Shown: positions 1 to 10,428 of the stretch, in pieces
Position numbering within the stretch: position 1 is the first letter of the stretch
Layout: the number at the start of each line of letters is the position of its first letter
DNA from: Auricularia sp. M13
Taxonomy: Eukaryota; Basidiomycota; Agaricomycetes; Auriculariales; Auriculariaceae
Direction: 5' to 3'
DNA: 64,000 bases
Assembly (NCBI GenBank): GCA_037042915.1
Contig: CM073203.1
Coordinates: 3,152,105 to 3,216,104, forward strand
Program-made: the position numbers and the translations under genes
The notes under the pieces: model-generated
Databases searched by the model: none
The model's input: the letters and a program-made list of their open reading frames with translations, nothing else
What the model was told of the DNA's origin: nothing

Positions 1-740
1 ACATTTCAGGATGAGCTTCGAGCGCGCGATGCATAGGACGAGTGCGACTGCAAAGCGAGCACGCACTGGCATGGAGATCTGTACCAGCGGCCGCTGGACG
101 CATGTATACGCGTCAAACGCGATGCACACGTGTCAATGGCCAAGCAGCACTCGTTGCGCATGTCGGTGATCCTGCAGGCCCGCCGTCCGCCGCTGGACTC
201 TGGCTCGTAGCTGTCTAATCTTATGTAAGTATATGGTTGTGGCCGCAGAATGAGCTTTATTATGCCCATCGCAAACCTGAGCAAGAGCTGCGTACCGGGT
301 ATGCTGGTGTTGACGTCGGGAACCAGAGGCAAAGATCGCGTTTATCCAGGCGATATGGGCGGCGGCGAGGTAAGACGAACAGCAGCAAGCCGCACCGAGG
401 GGCAGGCGGTGGGCGGGATGCGGTGGCGGCAGCGGCGGCAGCGGCGGCGGCGGCAGCGGCGGCAGCGGCGGCAGCGGCAGCGTGTAGAGCGGCCGTTCGC
501 GCGTCAGAGTCGCGGTCGGGGAGAAGAGACGCCAGTGCCTGCGGCGTCTGCCGCGGCGACCGTGACCGCGGCCGAAGTGAGCACCGGTAACAATAAGCTG
601 AGGTACATGCCACCAGCCCTTTGCATTGACATTATCGTGCAATACCAGGCTGATTTGGACTGGCACTGGCATTGTAGTGCACGGTCATGCTGGTTTGGAA
701 CAGCAAGGGCATTGCAAATCTACACCATCTGGAATGCTAT
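1..740. other. Gene-poor leader with a triplet repeat
   Basis: No convincing gene is seen. Open frames here overlap on both strands and arise mainly from high GC. The one clear structure is a GGC/AGC triplet tract at about 421-482, which reads as poly-Gly/Ser, poly-Ala or poly-Arg/Gln depending on frame. It is listed separately. Confidence 0.5.
421..482. repeat. GGC/AGC triplet microsatellite
   Basis: About 60 bases made almost only of GGC and AGC triplets. The tract is open in several frames on both strands and generates spurious homopolymer-rich ORFs. No supported coding sequence contains it. Confidence 0.85.
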
Positions 741-1170
741 TCACTGCTGGGAACCATGATTTTTCCGAGCTCATGGAATAGGTCAAATTTTGCAAGGCTT
801 GGAAAACTCTGTTCAAGATTCCACATTTTGCGAAGCCACAACCATTCGGGCCCTTACCGATGGCAAAAGTTCAAAATTTCCGAAACTCGGAGAATTGACC
901 CGGATTGTCCGAATCAGGCACAACATTGAATTTTGCGAACCGTAAAAGCCGCCTGAGCCGGAATTTTGCGAACACAAACATCCTGTTATGTCCGTCGCCG
1001 GGAAAATCCCGCGGGCTTCTCCGAGTTTCGGAAAATTTGAACTTCTGCCATCAGTAAGGGCCCAAATGGTTGTGGCTTCGCAAAATGTGGAATCTTGAAC
1101 AGAGTTTTCCAAGCCTTGCAAAATTTGACCTATTCCATGAGCTCGGAAAAATCATGGTTCCCAGCAGTGA
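741..1170. mobile_element. Fold-back element (430 bp) with 154-bp inverted arms
   Basis: Bases 741-894 and 1017-1170 are near-perfect reverse complements: both arms contain the TCACTGCTGGGAACC end, the GGAATAGGTCAAATTTTGC block and the CGAAACTCGGAGAA inner end. They are separated by a 122-bp loop containing two copies of GAATTTTGCGAAC. There is no coding capacity. The layout is that of a fold-back or MITE-like non-autonomous DNA element. AATGCT occurs just outside both ends (733-738 and 1175-1180) and could be a target duplication, but it does not abut the arms exactly, so the true termini are uncertain. Confidence 0.75.
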
Positions 1171-1870
1171 TTGCAATGCTGATACAATGCTCGCACCATA
1201 TGATGCGGCTTTGTCATGCCATGACGAAGGACACAATGTCCGCAATGTCCGCAATGCCGATAGCGGGCTGACGGGAATTCCCCGATGTCCGCTCTTGCCT
1301 CCGCTCGCGCTCTCGTCTAACGCTACGCTGTTCAGCACGCGCACGTACAGACATTGGGGCCATTTTAACCACTCCAGGACTTGATGTATTTGAGGGCGAG
1401 GCGCACAATCGGCGCTATGCACACACGACACAAAAACTGCTACTGCGTAGGTTGCTCTCTGGATGTCTTCGCGCAACTGTCTGCTGAATACTATGCCTGG
1501 CCTTTTGAATATGATGGGAAAAGCACGCGCATCCTCTTGTCCCGCCTTCGACACCACCCTGCTCATCCTCTGATGCCACGCAGCAATGCGGACCGCACAG
1601 TGACAACGCAGATATTCCATCGCATTCCCGGGACGCCGCACTACCTCTGTGCTGTGATGCGCTATTACGCTTCATGCTTGCTTCGACGACGAGCCTGCTG
1701 CTTGTGAACAAGATCGGCTATCCCGGTGCGCTTCCACCTTGACTTGAGCATACACTGGTAGCTCTTCTTCCCCGCATGAGCACGCCCGGAGCGCGGCCTG
1801 CATGTGGACTCTGGATGCGGGCCCGCCGTGCAAAGTTCGACTTGGCGGCTGACTCTGCTCGCGCGCGCCA
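1171..1870. other. No recognisable gene
   Basis: Only short overlapping frames without recognisable domains are seen. The last ~200 bases resemble the region upstream of the paralogous gene at 9.1-10.5 kb; for example GATCGGCTATCCCGGTGCGC near 1711 resembles the minus strand near 10.44 kb. They probably belong to the same duplicated unit. Confidence 0.4.
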
Positions 1871-2900
1871 TTGCGGACGCACGGATGCTACAGCACCGAG
1901 CGCGACTGCCCCAGTCGGGGTCAATGGCTTGCGGATGAACAGCTGCGTCTACCTCTCGACTATTGCCTGGATATCTGCTGCTTCCCGCTCGACTGTTTGC
2001 TGACGGCGGGCTTTGCGAGCGGCGCCACTGATGCCCTGCACCTGTTACCGACTGCCACGACGCCTCCTCTCTATGATTTCCACTGTACGGACTGCACATC
2101 TGCATACGATGCGGCCGTGTATGGACGTTACGCCGCGGCCGGCGGACGGCGACATCAATGCCGCGAGTGTTGGCGTTATTGTAAATGCCTTCCCGTCTGC
2201 TCTACTTGAAGACTTTGACAACCACGGTGGACCGCCCCCCTTCGTCGGAGACAGCTACGATGCCATGCTCGTCTTCAGGGATGCCGGCGCCGTTCCCGGT
2301 CCGAACGATGACTACTGTGACGCCATTCCGCCTCCCACGACCAATGCGCCACCGTTTCCGCCACCCACAACGAGCGCCTCCCCCCGAACTTCCGGCCAAG
2401 CACCATGTGCGTCCGCACCCGCCAATTCCATTTCCAACCCAGTTTCCCTCGTCCGCATCTAATGTTCCTCCGGCTCCATCTACAACTCTGCCCACGCCGC
2501 ACACTCCTACAACCGAGCCTTTTCCTCCGTGGCCACCTTCGTCTTCGTTCCTCACGCCCTCGATCCCCACTGTCGCGCCGTCTGCACCTATCTCTAATTA
2601 TCCAAGAGCTTCACGCAAAGGCCAGCACGCGCGCCCGCTCAGATCATCGGCCTATTTGCCAGTGTGCTCGTCCTCCTGGGCATCGTCTGCGGTATCTTTA
2701 TTTACAGACTCATCGCCCGCACCGGTCCCACGCTCCTCCCACGCTGAAGTCACCGGTCAGACTCGACTCGGAGCTGGGTACTCAGCCTGCGCGGGATGAA
2801 CCAGACGGGGGACGTTCTCCGGTTCGCTGTACCAGCGTAGGCGCTGGTTTTCAGAGTGCGGTGAGGACGGGGTTTGAGGAGGAGGTGGTGATGGTGTAGA
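1871..2900 (+). pseudogene. Decayed single-pass membrane protein gene, paralogue of the 9.1-10.4 kb gene
   Basis: Three parts align with the minus-strand gene at 9.1-10.4 kb. They are a Cys-containing outer domain (about 2040-2330), a Pro/Thr/Ser-rich stalk (about 2460-2590) and a membrane segment beginning AQIIGLFASVLVLL (about 2640-2735) followed by a basic flank and a tail with SWVLSLRG. The parts do not share one frame. The outer domain and membrane segment are in one frame, with a stop at 2460-2462, while the stalk is open in another. A stop follows the membrane segment, and a run of five G at 2807-2811 shifts the tail relative to the paralogue (removing one G restores TGTFSGSLY, against TGTFAGSLY). 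Several independent lesions argue for a pseudogene rather than unusual introns. The function of the family is unknown; the shape suggests a surface or sensor protein. Confidence 0.6.
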
Positions 2901-3097
2901 CCGAGGCGGAACTTGGAGGGTGCTTTCAGTATCGTTGTATTCGGACGCGTATCGTGAGATGGCGCAGGATCTTTGAGCGCCCGACTGCGCACATAACAAC
3001 TGTGAGATGACATGGCACAGCCGTTGCTCTAAACATTCTCCTCCATATCTGTATCCGCGTTGCAGACTACTTCGTCGAACGGCAAGGCGCTCTTGAT

Positions 3098-3558
3098 GGT
3101 GAACTAGGCCCCCGGCTTATGCCATCTGAGCCTTCATCCAGGAAGCTGCCCATGTGTGGAGTACCAAAATCGCCAATCTCGGCGGCAGATGTGGAGTTTT
3201 GGATGAAACATCGGGTCTTTCCGGATGTTGCCGATAAGTCCGAAGGCTCTCAGACTGCTAGCAACTTCCCTGATAGTTTAAGCTGCATGAACGAGCATTG
3301 GAAATTGTAAATTTAAAGCATATATAGATGCTGAGCCCATTATTTCTCAAAAGTTTACTCTCCATGATGTTTTGCTTGTCATGATAGCATACTCGTTGCC
3401 CAAATTGGGTCGCTGGTGTGGAGTTTTGGATGAGACATTACTCCCAATTGGGTCCACACGTGTGGACTTTTGGATGGGACGTTGAGCCTCAAAAGTGCCG
3501 TCATGTGTGGAGCTTTGGATGAATGATCTATAGGAATAAGCCGGGGGCCTGGTGAACT
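3098..3558. mobile_element. hAT-like MITE with 8-bp target-site duplication
   Basis: The element is 3106-3550 (445 bp). Its ends are perfect 15-bp inverted repeats, AGGCCCCCGGCTTAT and its complement. The flanks 3098-3105 and 3551-3558 are the same 8 bases, GGTGAACT. An 8-bp duplication is the hallmark of hAT transposition. Inside are four direct copies of a TGTGGAGTTTTGGATGA-like motif (about 3190, 3416, 3461, 3502), matching the subterminal transposase-binding repeats known from hAT elements. It encodes no transposase, so it would be non-autonomous. Confidence 0.8.
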
Positions 3559-4054
3559 AGGACAGAGGTGATCGACCACAGAGATATTCCAGCTCTAATT
3601 GCAGGCAAATATGCCGCTATGTATCTGTTTCTCAGGCGTACAAGGAACCGGGGGAAGCTTCGAAGCGCAGGTTGGAGCGCAGGTTGGCCGGGGTAGAGAC
3701 TCGGAGTTAAACGCCACATGGCGGAGTTTGGAAGAACACGCGCTCTTTGCTCTCGACGCTCGACACAAGCTAGCGCTTCCCACATCGCGCGCACACGCGC
3801 AAATTCCCTCGTGCGGGTCAGGAACAGATTTTCGGCCGCGCGAATCTTCACGGTGCTTGAACGCCGTGCTCAGCAGGAGCTCCCTGGCGGTGCACATTCG
3901 CTCCGGGCGCGCTACAACGAAATTCACGCCATTCCATGCTGATGAAATCGTGCGTTTTGCACTTTTAATTATTGCTGAACCGTAGCAACTCACGATCGGC
4001 CTTTCCTTGAGGATCACTGCAATGATTCATGGATCACCGATCCGCATGCTCGGG
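3559..4054. other. No recognisable gene
   Basis: Two overlapping open frames on opposite strands cover about 3595-4017, but neither shows a domain, a plausible start context or a splice pattern. Nothing else is recognised. Confidence 0.4.
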
Positions 4055-4078
4055 GGTAGGTAGGTAGGTAGGTAGGTA
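4055..4078. repeat. (TAGG)n microsatellite, possible LINE 3' tail
   Basis: Six uninterrupted TAGG/GTAG tetranucleotides. They lie at the 3' side of the LINE fragment on the minus strand, where non-LTR elements carry their poly(A) or short-repeat tail. Confidence 0.8.
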
Positions 4079-4715
4079 CAGGAACTATGGGCCTATGTAG
4101 ACGCGTCCCGCTTCAGGAAAAACCCGGCACTCCAGCTCCATCCTGCGCGGTACTTTATTCAAGCCCATACGCCATCTGAGAGCTGGCGGCTGCTCCATAC
4201 GGTGGCAGCCCGTACCGCTTCCTACCAGCCCGCCAACACGATATCATGACGACATCGTGCTAGTGGGCCGCAGGGATTGCAGCCGCATGATCGTTATGCA
4301 GCGGCAAGCAGTCAAACACTTCCACCATCCGTAAGACCAAGTCTCCCAGAATCCTTGAGAGCCCTTTGTGATTAATCATTGTCAGAAAGGCTCGTGTGGG
4401 TAACATGTGTCGAAGATCAGCATATGAGATGCCTGGCACAGGCAATCCATGTTGGTTTTCCATTGTAGCCTCGCATAGGCGCCAGAACTCTGCACGTGCA
4501 TCCAGCAGCGCCTGAGAGCCTGTACACTGAAATAGTACATGAATAGGTTCCTCTACCGCTCGAGCGCATAGGCGGCATAAACGATCCGCAGGCGCAAAGT
4601 GGTTGTGTTCCCTGCGTGCCAGTTCCAGTGCTAGGCGATGGTCTGAGACCACCAGTTTAGTCAATTCCCGTCTTGCCTCCTTGTTTGGGATCTTGCCTGT
4701 CCCTTGCTCCTACAA
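4055..4715 (-). pseudogene. 5'-truncated LINE (non-LTR retrotransposon) 3' end
   Basis: The minus-strand frame from about 4712 to the stop at 4260-4262 is open. It carries the Cys/His zinc-binding motif typical of the far C-terminus of non-LTR polyproteins (CRLCARAVEEPIHVLFQC), preceded by a conserved basic stretch. The reverse transcriptase and endonuclease are absent and a stop lies upstream, so this is the usual 5'-truncated copy. On the minus strand the sequence ends in a (CCTA)n tract at 4055-4078, which may be the element's 3' simple-repeat tail. The fungal Tad1-like clade is the likeliest source, but that is inference. Confidence 0.65.
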
Positions 4716-5487
4716 CCGGCGCCAATCGGCGACCGCACAACACGGATAGGCTAAGGCCAACAGCTGTTCATGCTGTCAGGGAAGACGGACGTTCTGCTCT
4801 ACGATTCGTGCGTTCAATACTCGCGCTGATTATCATTCTTCAACTGACAACGTCGACAGGCAGAGATGTCCAATCGATCTAACACCTCCATTTGGACCGC
4901 AACCCATCTCAATCAACGATTTTCCACCGTGTCATTCGGGGGCGCCTTCTTGCCCGCCCCTGGCAGTGCCGCACGCGCACACCTGGCCGACACGCCGACG
5001 CACCGAGTCGCGTGCGGCCACGCGCATCGCTGCCCGGCGCTCCACTCTTCCGTCCCGAACGCGCGCATGGTCAGCGCGCGACCCGTCCCTTGGCTCGTCA
5101 TCGCTGGCGTCCGTCTGCTCGTCACACGCACGCACTTGGCTCAGCACGCGCCGCCCTATCGGGTCCAGACATACTGCGTTACCACGCCCACCGCCAGCAG
5201 AAGAGATTCTCCTCGTGCATACGGGCTAAGAATAGCGCGTGCACACCGCCCGGGTCACCATCGAAGATTGATTTTGCACCGCAGAGTAAATCGCCCAACC
5301 CCGGCGTCATGCCAACATCGTCATCAGCGCGCACACAGCATACATATATACCCCAGGCCAGCCGACCAAGCGCGCCCTCCAACCTGATCCTCTTTCTCTT
5401 CAGGGAAGCCAGCTCTTCCTTTTCTCTTCCAGGCTTTCTTCACCGTTCACCGTTCACATACCCCTTGACGACCGCCGTTTCTCGATT
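4716..5487. other. Upstream region of the sedolisin gene
   Basis: GC-rich, with several overlapping open frames that show no domain. The last ~150 bases hold a TATA-like box and a pyrimidine-rich stretch (about 5390-5450), as expected for a fungal promoter and 5' leader. Confidence 0.45.
5343..5350 (+). promoter_or_regulatory. TATA-like box of the sedolisin gene
   Basis: CATATATA lies 138-145 bases before the ATG at 5488 and is followed by a CT-rich leader. Position and sequence fit a fungal core promoter. The transcription start cannot be set from sequence alone. Confidence 0.45.
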
Positions 5488-8400
5488 ATGGTCGCATTCT
5501 CCCTCGTCGTCGCGCTGCCGTTCCTCGGTGCGGTAGCCAGCGCCAAGTTCACCGCGCCCTCGTCCAGCAAGCTGGTGCTGCACGACCAGCGCATCGCGCC
5601 CGCGGCGGGCTTCGCGCCGCTCCGGGCTGCGGGCGACGCGCACGTGCTCGACATGCGCGTGCGCCTTGCACAGGGCAACCCTAACGGCCTGCGCGACGCG
5701 CTCATGGCCGTCAGCACGCCCGGCAACCCGCGCTATGGGCAGCATTTGACTAAGGAGGAGGTGCGTTCCTTGCACATTCGCCATTTACCGCGTGCTCTGT
5801 TCGCTCTTGACGCCGTTCGCTAACATCCCGCTCTGCAGGTCGCCGCCTTCACGCGCCCGAACCCCGAGTCCACGCGCGCGGTGCAGGCCTTCTTCGCCGC
5901 GCACGGCCTGAATGCCACCGCGGCGTCCTCCGCTGGCGACTGGCTGCGCGTGCGCGTGCCCGCGCCGACGGCCAACGCGCTCTTCGCGGCCGACTACCGC
6001 GTGTTCGCGCACCAGACTTCCGGGAAGGAGCTCGTGCGCACGCTGCAGTACTCGCTGCCGGAGGACTTGAAGGAGCATGTCAGGATGATTTATCCCAGTA
6101 CTTCGTACGTACCGTCTTTGTTCTTGCGCGCTCTTTCTGTTTGATTCGGTTTTGCGTGCGATGGCTGATGCGAGTTTGCGATCGTTGTAGGTTCTTCAGC
6201 GCGCGCTCGCTGCCCATCAAGACCTCGTCCAGCGTCATCACCTCCCGCTCCTCCACAAAGCGCGGCGACCTGAGCGGGCTGTACAAGCGGCTGCACGGCG
6301 CCGCCAACCTCGGCGACGTGCTCGACGTGCTCAACAGCACATTCGGCACCGCGCTGCCGGCGCTCGACGCCGGCGCCGCGCGCGTGTACGGCCAGCTGTC
6401 CGACCTCGCGCACTCTTCTTCCCCATCCTCTTCCTCCAAGACCTTCAACGTCTCGTCGTTCGCCTCATCAGACTTCCACGGCGGGCACCACGAGGCGATG
6501 GGCGGCGTCAGCCTGCCGGACTTGGGCGACCTCGACTTGAGCGCGCTGCCGGACTGGCTGCGCCGTTTGTTGGAGGAGATCTTCAAGCATATTGGTGGCG
6601 GAGGTGGCGGTAGTGGCGGTGACGAGCCCGCGCCTCTCCCGCCGGTCCCGACTGACGTACCGCTGCCGCCCGGCGGCGGCGGCGGCGAGGTGCGTTGGAT
6701 GTTACGTCTCGTGCGCGCGTGTTGATGTGTTTGCGTCCATAGGAGCCCGAGCCCACTGCGCCTGAGGACCCGAGCCCGTTCCCCACTGAGTTCCCGCCTG
6801 GCGGCGAGGTGCGTTAGACGTTTGAGCTGAATGCGAGCTGATTGATTAGTGTGCTTAGGACCCGCTGCCGTTCCCTACTGATATCCCCACGGACCCACTG
6901 CCGTTCCCTACTGATATCCCCACGGACCCGCTGCCGTTCCCGACTGACATCCCGACGGAGCCGTTGCCGACCGAGCCGTTGCCAACTGATATCCCGACGC
7001 CGCTCCCGACGGACGTCCCCACTGAGCTCCCGCCCGTACGTTCATTATCTCTGCTCGTTCGTGTGGTCTATCTGACATGACACGCGCGCGCTGCAGTCGC
7101 CCATCCCCACTGAAGACCCCATCCCCTCGCCCATCCCGACTGAAGACCCGCTCCCATCGCCCGTGCCAACGTCCGACCCCGCGCCCTCTCCCGCACCGAC
7201 GTCCGACCCCGCGCCCCCGTCCGAGCCGCCGACTACGGGCACGCCCGACGCCGACTGCGCTAAGTTCATCTCGCCCAAGTGCCTGCAGCAGCTCTACGGC
7301 ATCCCGACGGCGCCTGCGACGCAGGCGAGCAACAAGCTGCTCGTGACGGGATATATTGGCCAGTACGCGCAGACGAGCGACTTGAAGACGTTCTTGGAGC
7401 AGTTCCGGCCGGATATCGGTGCGCGCTTGTCCTCTATTTGTGGATGGGCCCGTTTCGTTGACGCAAGATGATGTAGATTCTTCGACGACGTTTGAGGTGC
7501 AGACGCTCGACGGCGGCAAGAACCCGCAGGGCGCAAAACAGGCGGGCGTTGAGGCGGTATGCCACACCCTTGGCGCACCTGCTATTCGTTGGATGCTGAC
7601 AGTGTTCGCGCGCCGGTAGAACTTGGACGTGCAGTACACCATCGGCATCGCGACGGGCGTCCCGACGACGTTCATCTCCGTCGGCGACGATGGCCCGCAG
7701 GACGGCTTCCTGGACACGATCACGACGCTGCTCGACGCGGACGCGCCGCCGCAGGTCATGACGACGTCGTACGGCGAGGGCGAGGACGATGCCGGCGCTG
7801 ATCTCGCAGAGTACGTCGCGCTTACTCTTCGAGTCCTCGCGCGCAGTTTGTGCTGATGAATCTGTTTGTGCAGCGCGCTGTGCAACGCGTACATGCAGCT
7901 CGGCGCGCGCGGCGTGTCCATCCTCTTCGCGTCCGGCGACTCGGGCGTCGGCGACGCGCAGGGCCAGTGCCGTGACAAGTTCGCGCCGACCTTCCCCTCC
8001 GGCTGCCCATAGTACGCCCCCCGCTCTTCCCATTTCCGCACCCAATAATGCTCACGCGCGCCGCGCAACAGCATCACCTCGGTCGGCTCGACGCAGGGCT
8101 TCGCGCCGGAGACCGCGGCGGACTTCTCGTCCGGCGGGTTCAGCAACACGTTCGACATGCCGGACTACCAGTCCGCCGCTGTCGCGCAGTACCTCGAGCA
8201 GCTGGGCGACAAGTACAGCGGCAAGTTCAACCCCAAGGGCCGCGCGTTCCCCGACGTCGCGACGCAGGGCGTCAACTTCGCCGTCGTCAACGCCGGCGAG
8301 ACCATCGGCGTGCAGGGCACCAGCGCGAGCTCGCCGCTGTTCGCCAGCATGATCGCGCTGGTGAACGACGAGCTTGCTGCCGCGGGTAAGCCGCCGCTGG

Positions 8401-8636
8401 GTTTCCTCAACCCGTGGCTGTACAAGGAGGCCGCGAACGCGTTTGTGGACGTCACGAGTGGAAGCAACCCCGGATGTGGGACGGACGGCTTCGAGGCGCT
8501 GCCTGGTTGGGACCCGGTGCGTTCCGTTTATGCCTGCTTCTGCACAACGCCGCGTGCTTACACCGATGGATTGTAGGTTACTGGTCTCGGCACGCCCAGC
8601 TACGCTGCGCTGCGCAAGGCGGCTGGTCTGGCGTAA
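5488..8636 (+). CDS. Secreted sedolisin (S53 serine-carboxyl peptidase, TPP-like) with long Pro-rich linker
   Basis: Eleven exons join in frame: 5488-5760, 5839-6104, 6191-6689, 6743-6808, 6859-7035, 7097-7418, 7477-7556, 7620-7810, 7874-8011, 8072-8516 and 8577-8636, giving 838 residues. A signal peptide (about 1-19) is followed by the pro-kumamolisin prodomain (about 25-230). The catalytic domain starts near Cys481 ([16 protein letters not shown]). The Glu-Asp pair sits in VEANLD (E560, D564), the oxyanion Asp in SGDSG (D647) and the nucleophile in GTSAS (S755). The C-terminal calcium-site region with GLGTP is present. Sedolisins are acid endo- or tripeptidyl-peptidases secreted by fungi for protein digestion. 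Unusual is the ~240-residue linker (about 240-478): Ser-rich, then Gly-rich, then repeats of [11 protein letters not shown] and SPIPTEDP type spread over four exons. Typical fungal sedolisins are 550-650 residues. All active-site residues are present, so the gene is probably functional. Endo- versus tripeptidyl specificity cannot be told from sequence. Confidence 0.92.
6859..7216 (+). repeat. Coding tandem repeats in the sedolisin linker
   Basis: Exon 5 encodes three near-identical [11 protein letters not shown] units followed by shorter [11 protein letters not shown] variants. Exon 6 opens with 10-residue units of the form SPxPTxDPxP. The DNA repeats almost exactly within each array, so unit number probably varies between strains by slippage or unequal crossing-over. 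Confidence 0.85.
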
Positions 8637-9099
8637 ATGCTGGAACAATTTGAATGAACGCGCTGCACGCGACGATCCTTTTGTGTCTTACGCACATTTT
8701 CTTTATACCTTTTGCTTTCTTTGTGAGACTGCACGATGCTTATTCCCCTTATACACTTCCTTTTCGTGCACATGAGATAGCGTGAGGCAACGTTGACTTC
8801 ATAGTATCTTGAGTTTCCGCATTGTGTGAGCTTCCTTACATAGGTCGCCATCGCCGCGTCCTTGTTGGTGCCGCAAGCTGACTCTGAGCGTCGTGGGTTG
8901 CGGTTGCCGTTTTGATTTATTCGCGTCCCTGAGATAATGAGGAATGGTAGACGATTTACGCATGCTCAATCTCGAGCGCATGTCGGCAAAATATTCGATA
9001 GATCTCACTCATTTAGCGCGAGTCATCGGGATGGATCGTGCGTATTTTACTTTCGCCGCAGCGGACCCGGAGCCCGAACTCGAACCTGTCGAATTCAAT
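8637..9099. other. Convergent intergenic region
   Basis: Lies between the 3' ends of the plus-strand sedolisin gene and the minus-strand membrane-protein gene. It has lower GC than the genes. No hairpin terminator is expected in a eukaryote, and no gene is seen. Confidence 0.5.
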
Positions 9100-10428
9100 T
9101 CAAACCATCGCAGACGACTCCTCGGCCTCTGAGCCAGGCCTCCGAGTCACCCCGCTCTGAACGCTCATCCCACGCTCGATCCGCCGATAAAGCGAGCCGG
9201 CGAACGTCCCCGTCCCGCTCACCCCGCGCAGGCTGAGCACCCAGCTCGCGTCTGATCTGCGATCCGTTCTGCCATCGAGTTGCGGCGTAATCAGTGCGCG
9301 TTCGCGCATGGCGCGTCTGGACAGGACGATGCCCCAGATGATGAACGAAAGGACGAGCGCGCCGGCGAAAATGCCGATTATTTGCGCGGGGGCGAGCGCG
9401 GGCGGGCGTGCGGGAGTTTGGACGGTGGGTGGTGCGCTCGGGCTGGTAGAGATCGATGTTTTTGGCGGACATGGAAGCGGTGCTGTGAAGAAAGAAGAAA
9501 CGGATGTAGAGGGCGCGGCAGTGGGAAGCGTCAGCGACGGCGGCGGTGTCAATGTGGGAGACGGCGAGGGCGGAAACGGAGGGAAAGGCGCGATGGTCGG
9601 AGGAGGCGACGTTGGTAGAGTCGAGGATGGCAGAGGGGGCGCGGAAGAAGGAAAGTCTGTTGGGACGGGGCGTGGCGCGCACAGACAGCAACTAATGCAT
9701 ATCGACGGACAGGGAAAGGGCGGCAGAATGGTCGTGGGCAGCGGAAATGGTGGTACTATAGTCGTAATGGGAGGAGGGAACGACAGCGTGGGCGTCGCAA
9801 GAATGGGAAATGGCGGTGGGGGCGGGGATGGCGCTGGCAGTGTTGCAGATGAGCATGACCTGGTCTCCGTTGCAGAGCACGGGGCGTGGTAGGCGGTCGT
9901 CGGCGACGTCATCCCAGAACAGCACGCGGCGACGCATTTGCAATAGCGCCAGCACTCGTGCTGCCGATGATGTCGTTCACCGTCCACGTCGTAGTATCCA
10001 CATAGCGTAGCGTCGCACGCAGATGTGCATTGCGTGCAGCAGAAGAGACGGCGCGGCAGCGGCGGAGACATGCCCGTTGGGAGCTCTGCCTTTTTTACGC
10101 CGCTCGCAGAGCGCGCCGTCAGATCACAATCCAGCGGCAGGCGGTCAAACGGCTCTGGCCCAATGCAGAGGCAAATACACGGGCATTGGCGCAGTGGAAG
10201 ATGCAGCTCTTCAGCCGCGGTTTGTGCATCTAGATCGAGTGATACGGACGCGCTCGCGTGGCCCAGCGATAGTGATGTAGCATCCGCGCCGCGGTAATGG
10301 CGCTCGAGGCGGGCGGGCGCAGGACCAGCCTCGCGGTGCCGCCAGAGTCCAGACCACGCGCGAGGCGCGCCCATGAGGCGAAGAAGGAGTGGACACAAGG
10401 TCGGCTTGTAGTCAAGGATGAAGCGCAC
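9100..10428 (-). CDS. Putative single-pass membrane protein with Pro-rich stalk (gene model incomplete)
   Basis: The frame ending at 9100-9102 is open for over 400 codons and holds, in order, a long Pro/Ser/Thr stalk (about 9400-9840), a membrane segment starting AQIIGIFAGALVLSFIIWGI (about 9320-9395), a basic stop-transfer flank and a ~70-residue tail with SWVLSLRG. Upstream, the outer domain appears split between frames: TWTVNDIIGSTSAGAIANASP in one and VLFWDDVADDRLPRPVLCNGDQVMLICN in another, so at least one unrecognised intron or frameshift lies near 9900-9940. The N-terminus is therefore unknown. The order (outer domain, stalk, membrane helix, basic tail) fits a large group of uncharacterised basidiomycete surface proteins. 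It is the paralogue of the pseudogene at 1.9-2.9 kb, in opposite orientation. Function unknown. Confidence 0.55.
   Translation of the reverse strand: MRFILDYKPTLCPLLLRLMGAPRAWSGLWRHREAGPAPARLERHYRGADATSLSLGHASASVSLDLDAQTAAEELHLPLRQCPCICLCIGPEPFDRLPLDCDLTARSASGVKKAELPTGMSPPLPRRLFCCTQCTSACDATLCGYYDVDGERHHRQHECWRYCKCVAACCSGMTSPTTAYHAPCSATETRSCSSATLPAPSPPPPPFPILATPTLSFPPPITTIVPPFPLPTTILPPFPCPSICISCCLCAPRPVPTDFPSSAPPLPSSTLPTSPPPTIAPFPPFPPSPSPTLTPPPSLTLPTAAPSTSVSSFFTAPLPCPPKTSISTSPSAPPTVQTPARPPALAPAQIIGIFAGALVLSFIIWGIVLSRRAMRERALITPQLDGRTDRRSDASWVLSLRGVSGTGTFAGSLYRRIERGMSVQSGVTRRPGSEAEESSAMV

Noticed and set aside
133-672. Long overlapping ORFs on both strands with poly-Ala, poly-Gly or Pro-rich tracts
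   Set aside because: They are produced by the GGC/AGC triplet tract read in different frames, with no domain or splice support.
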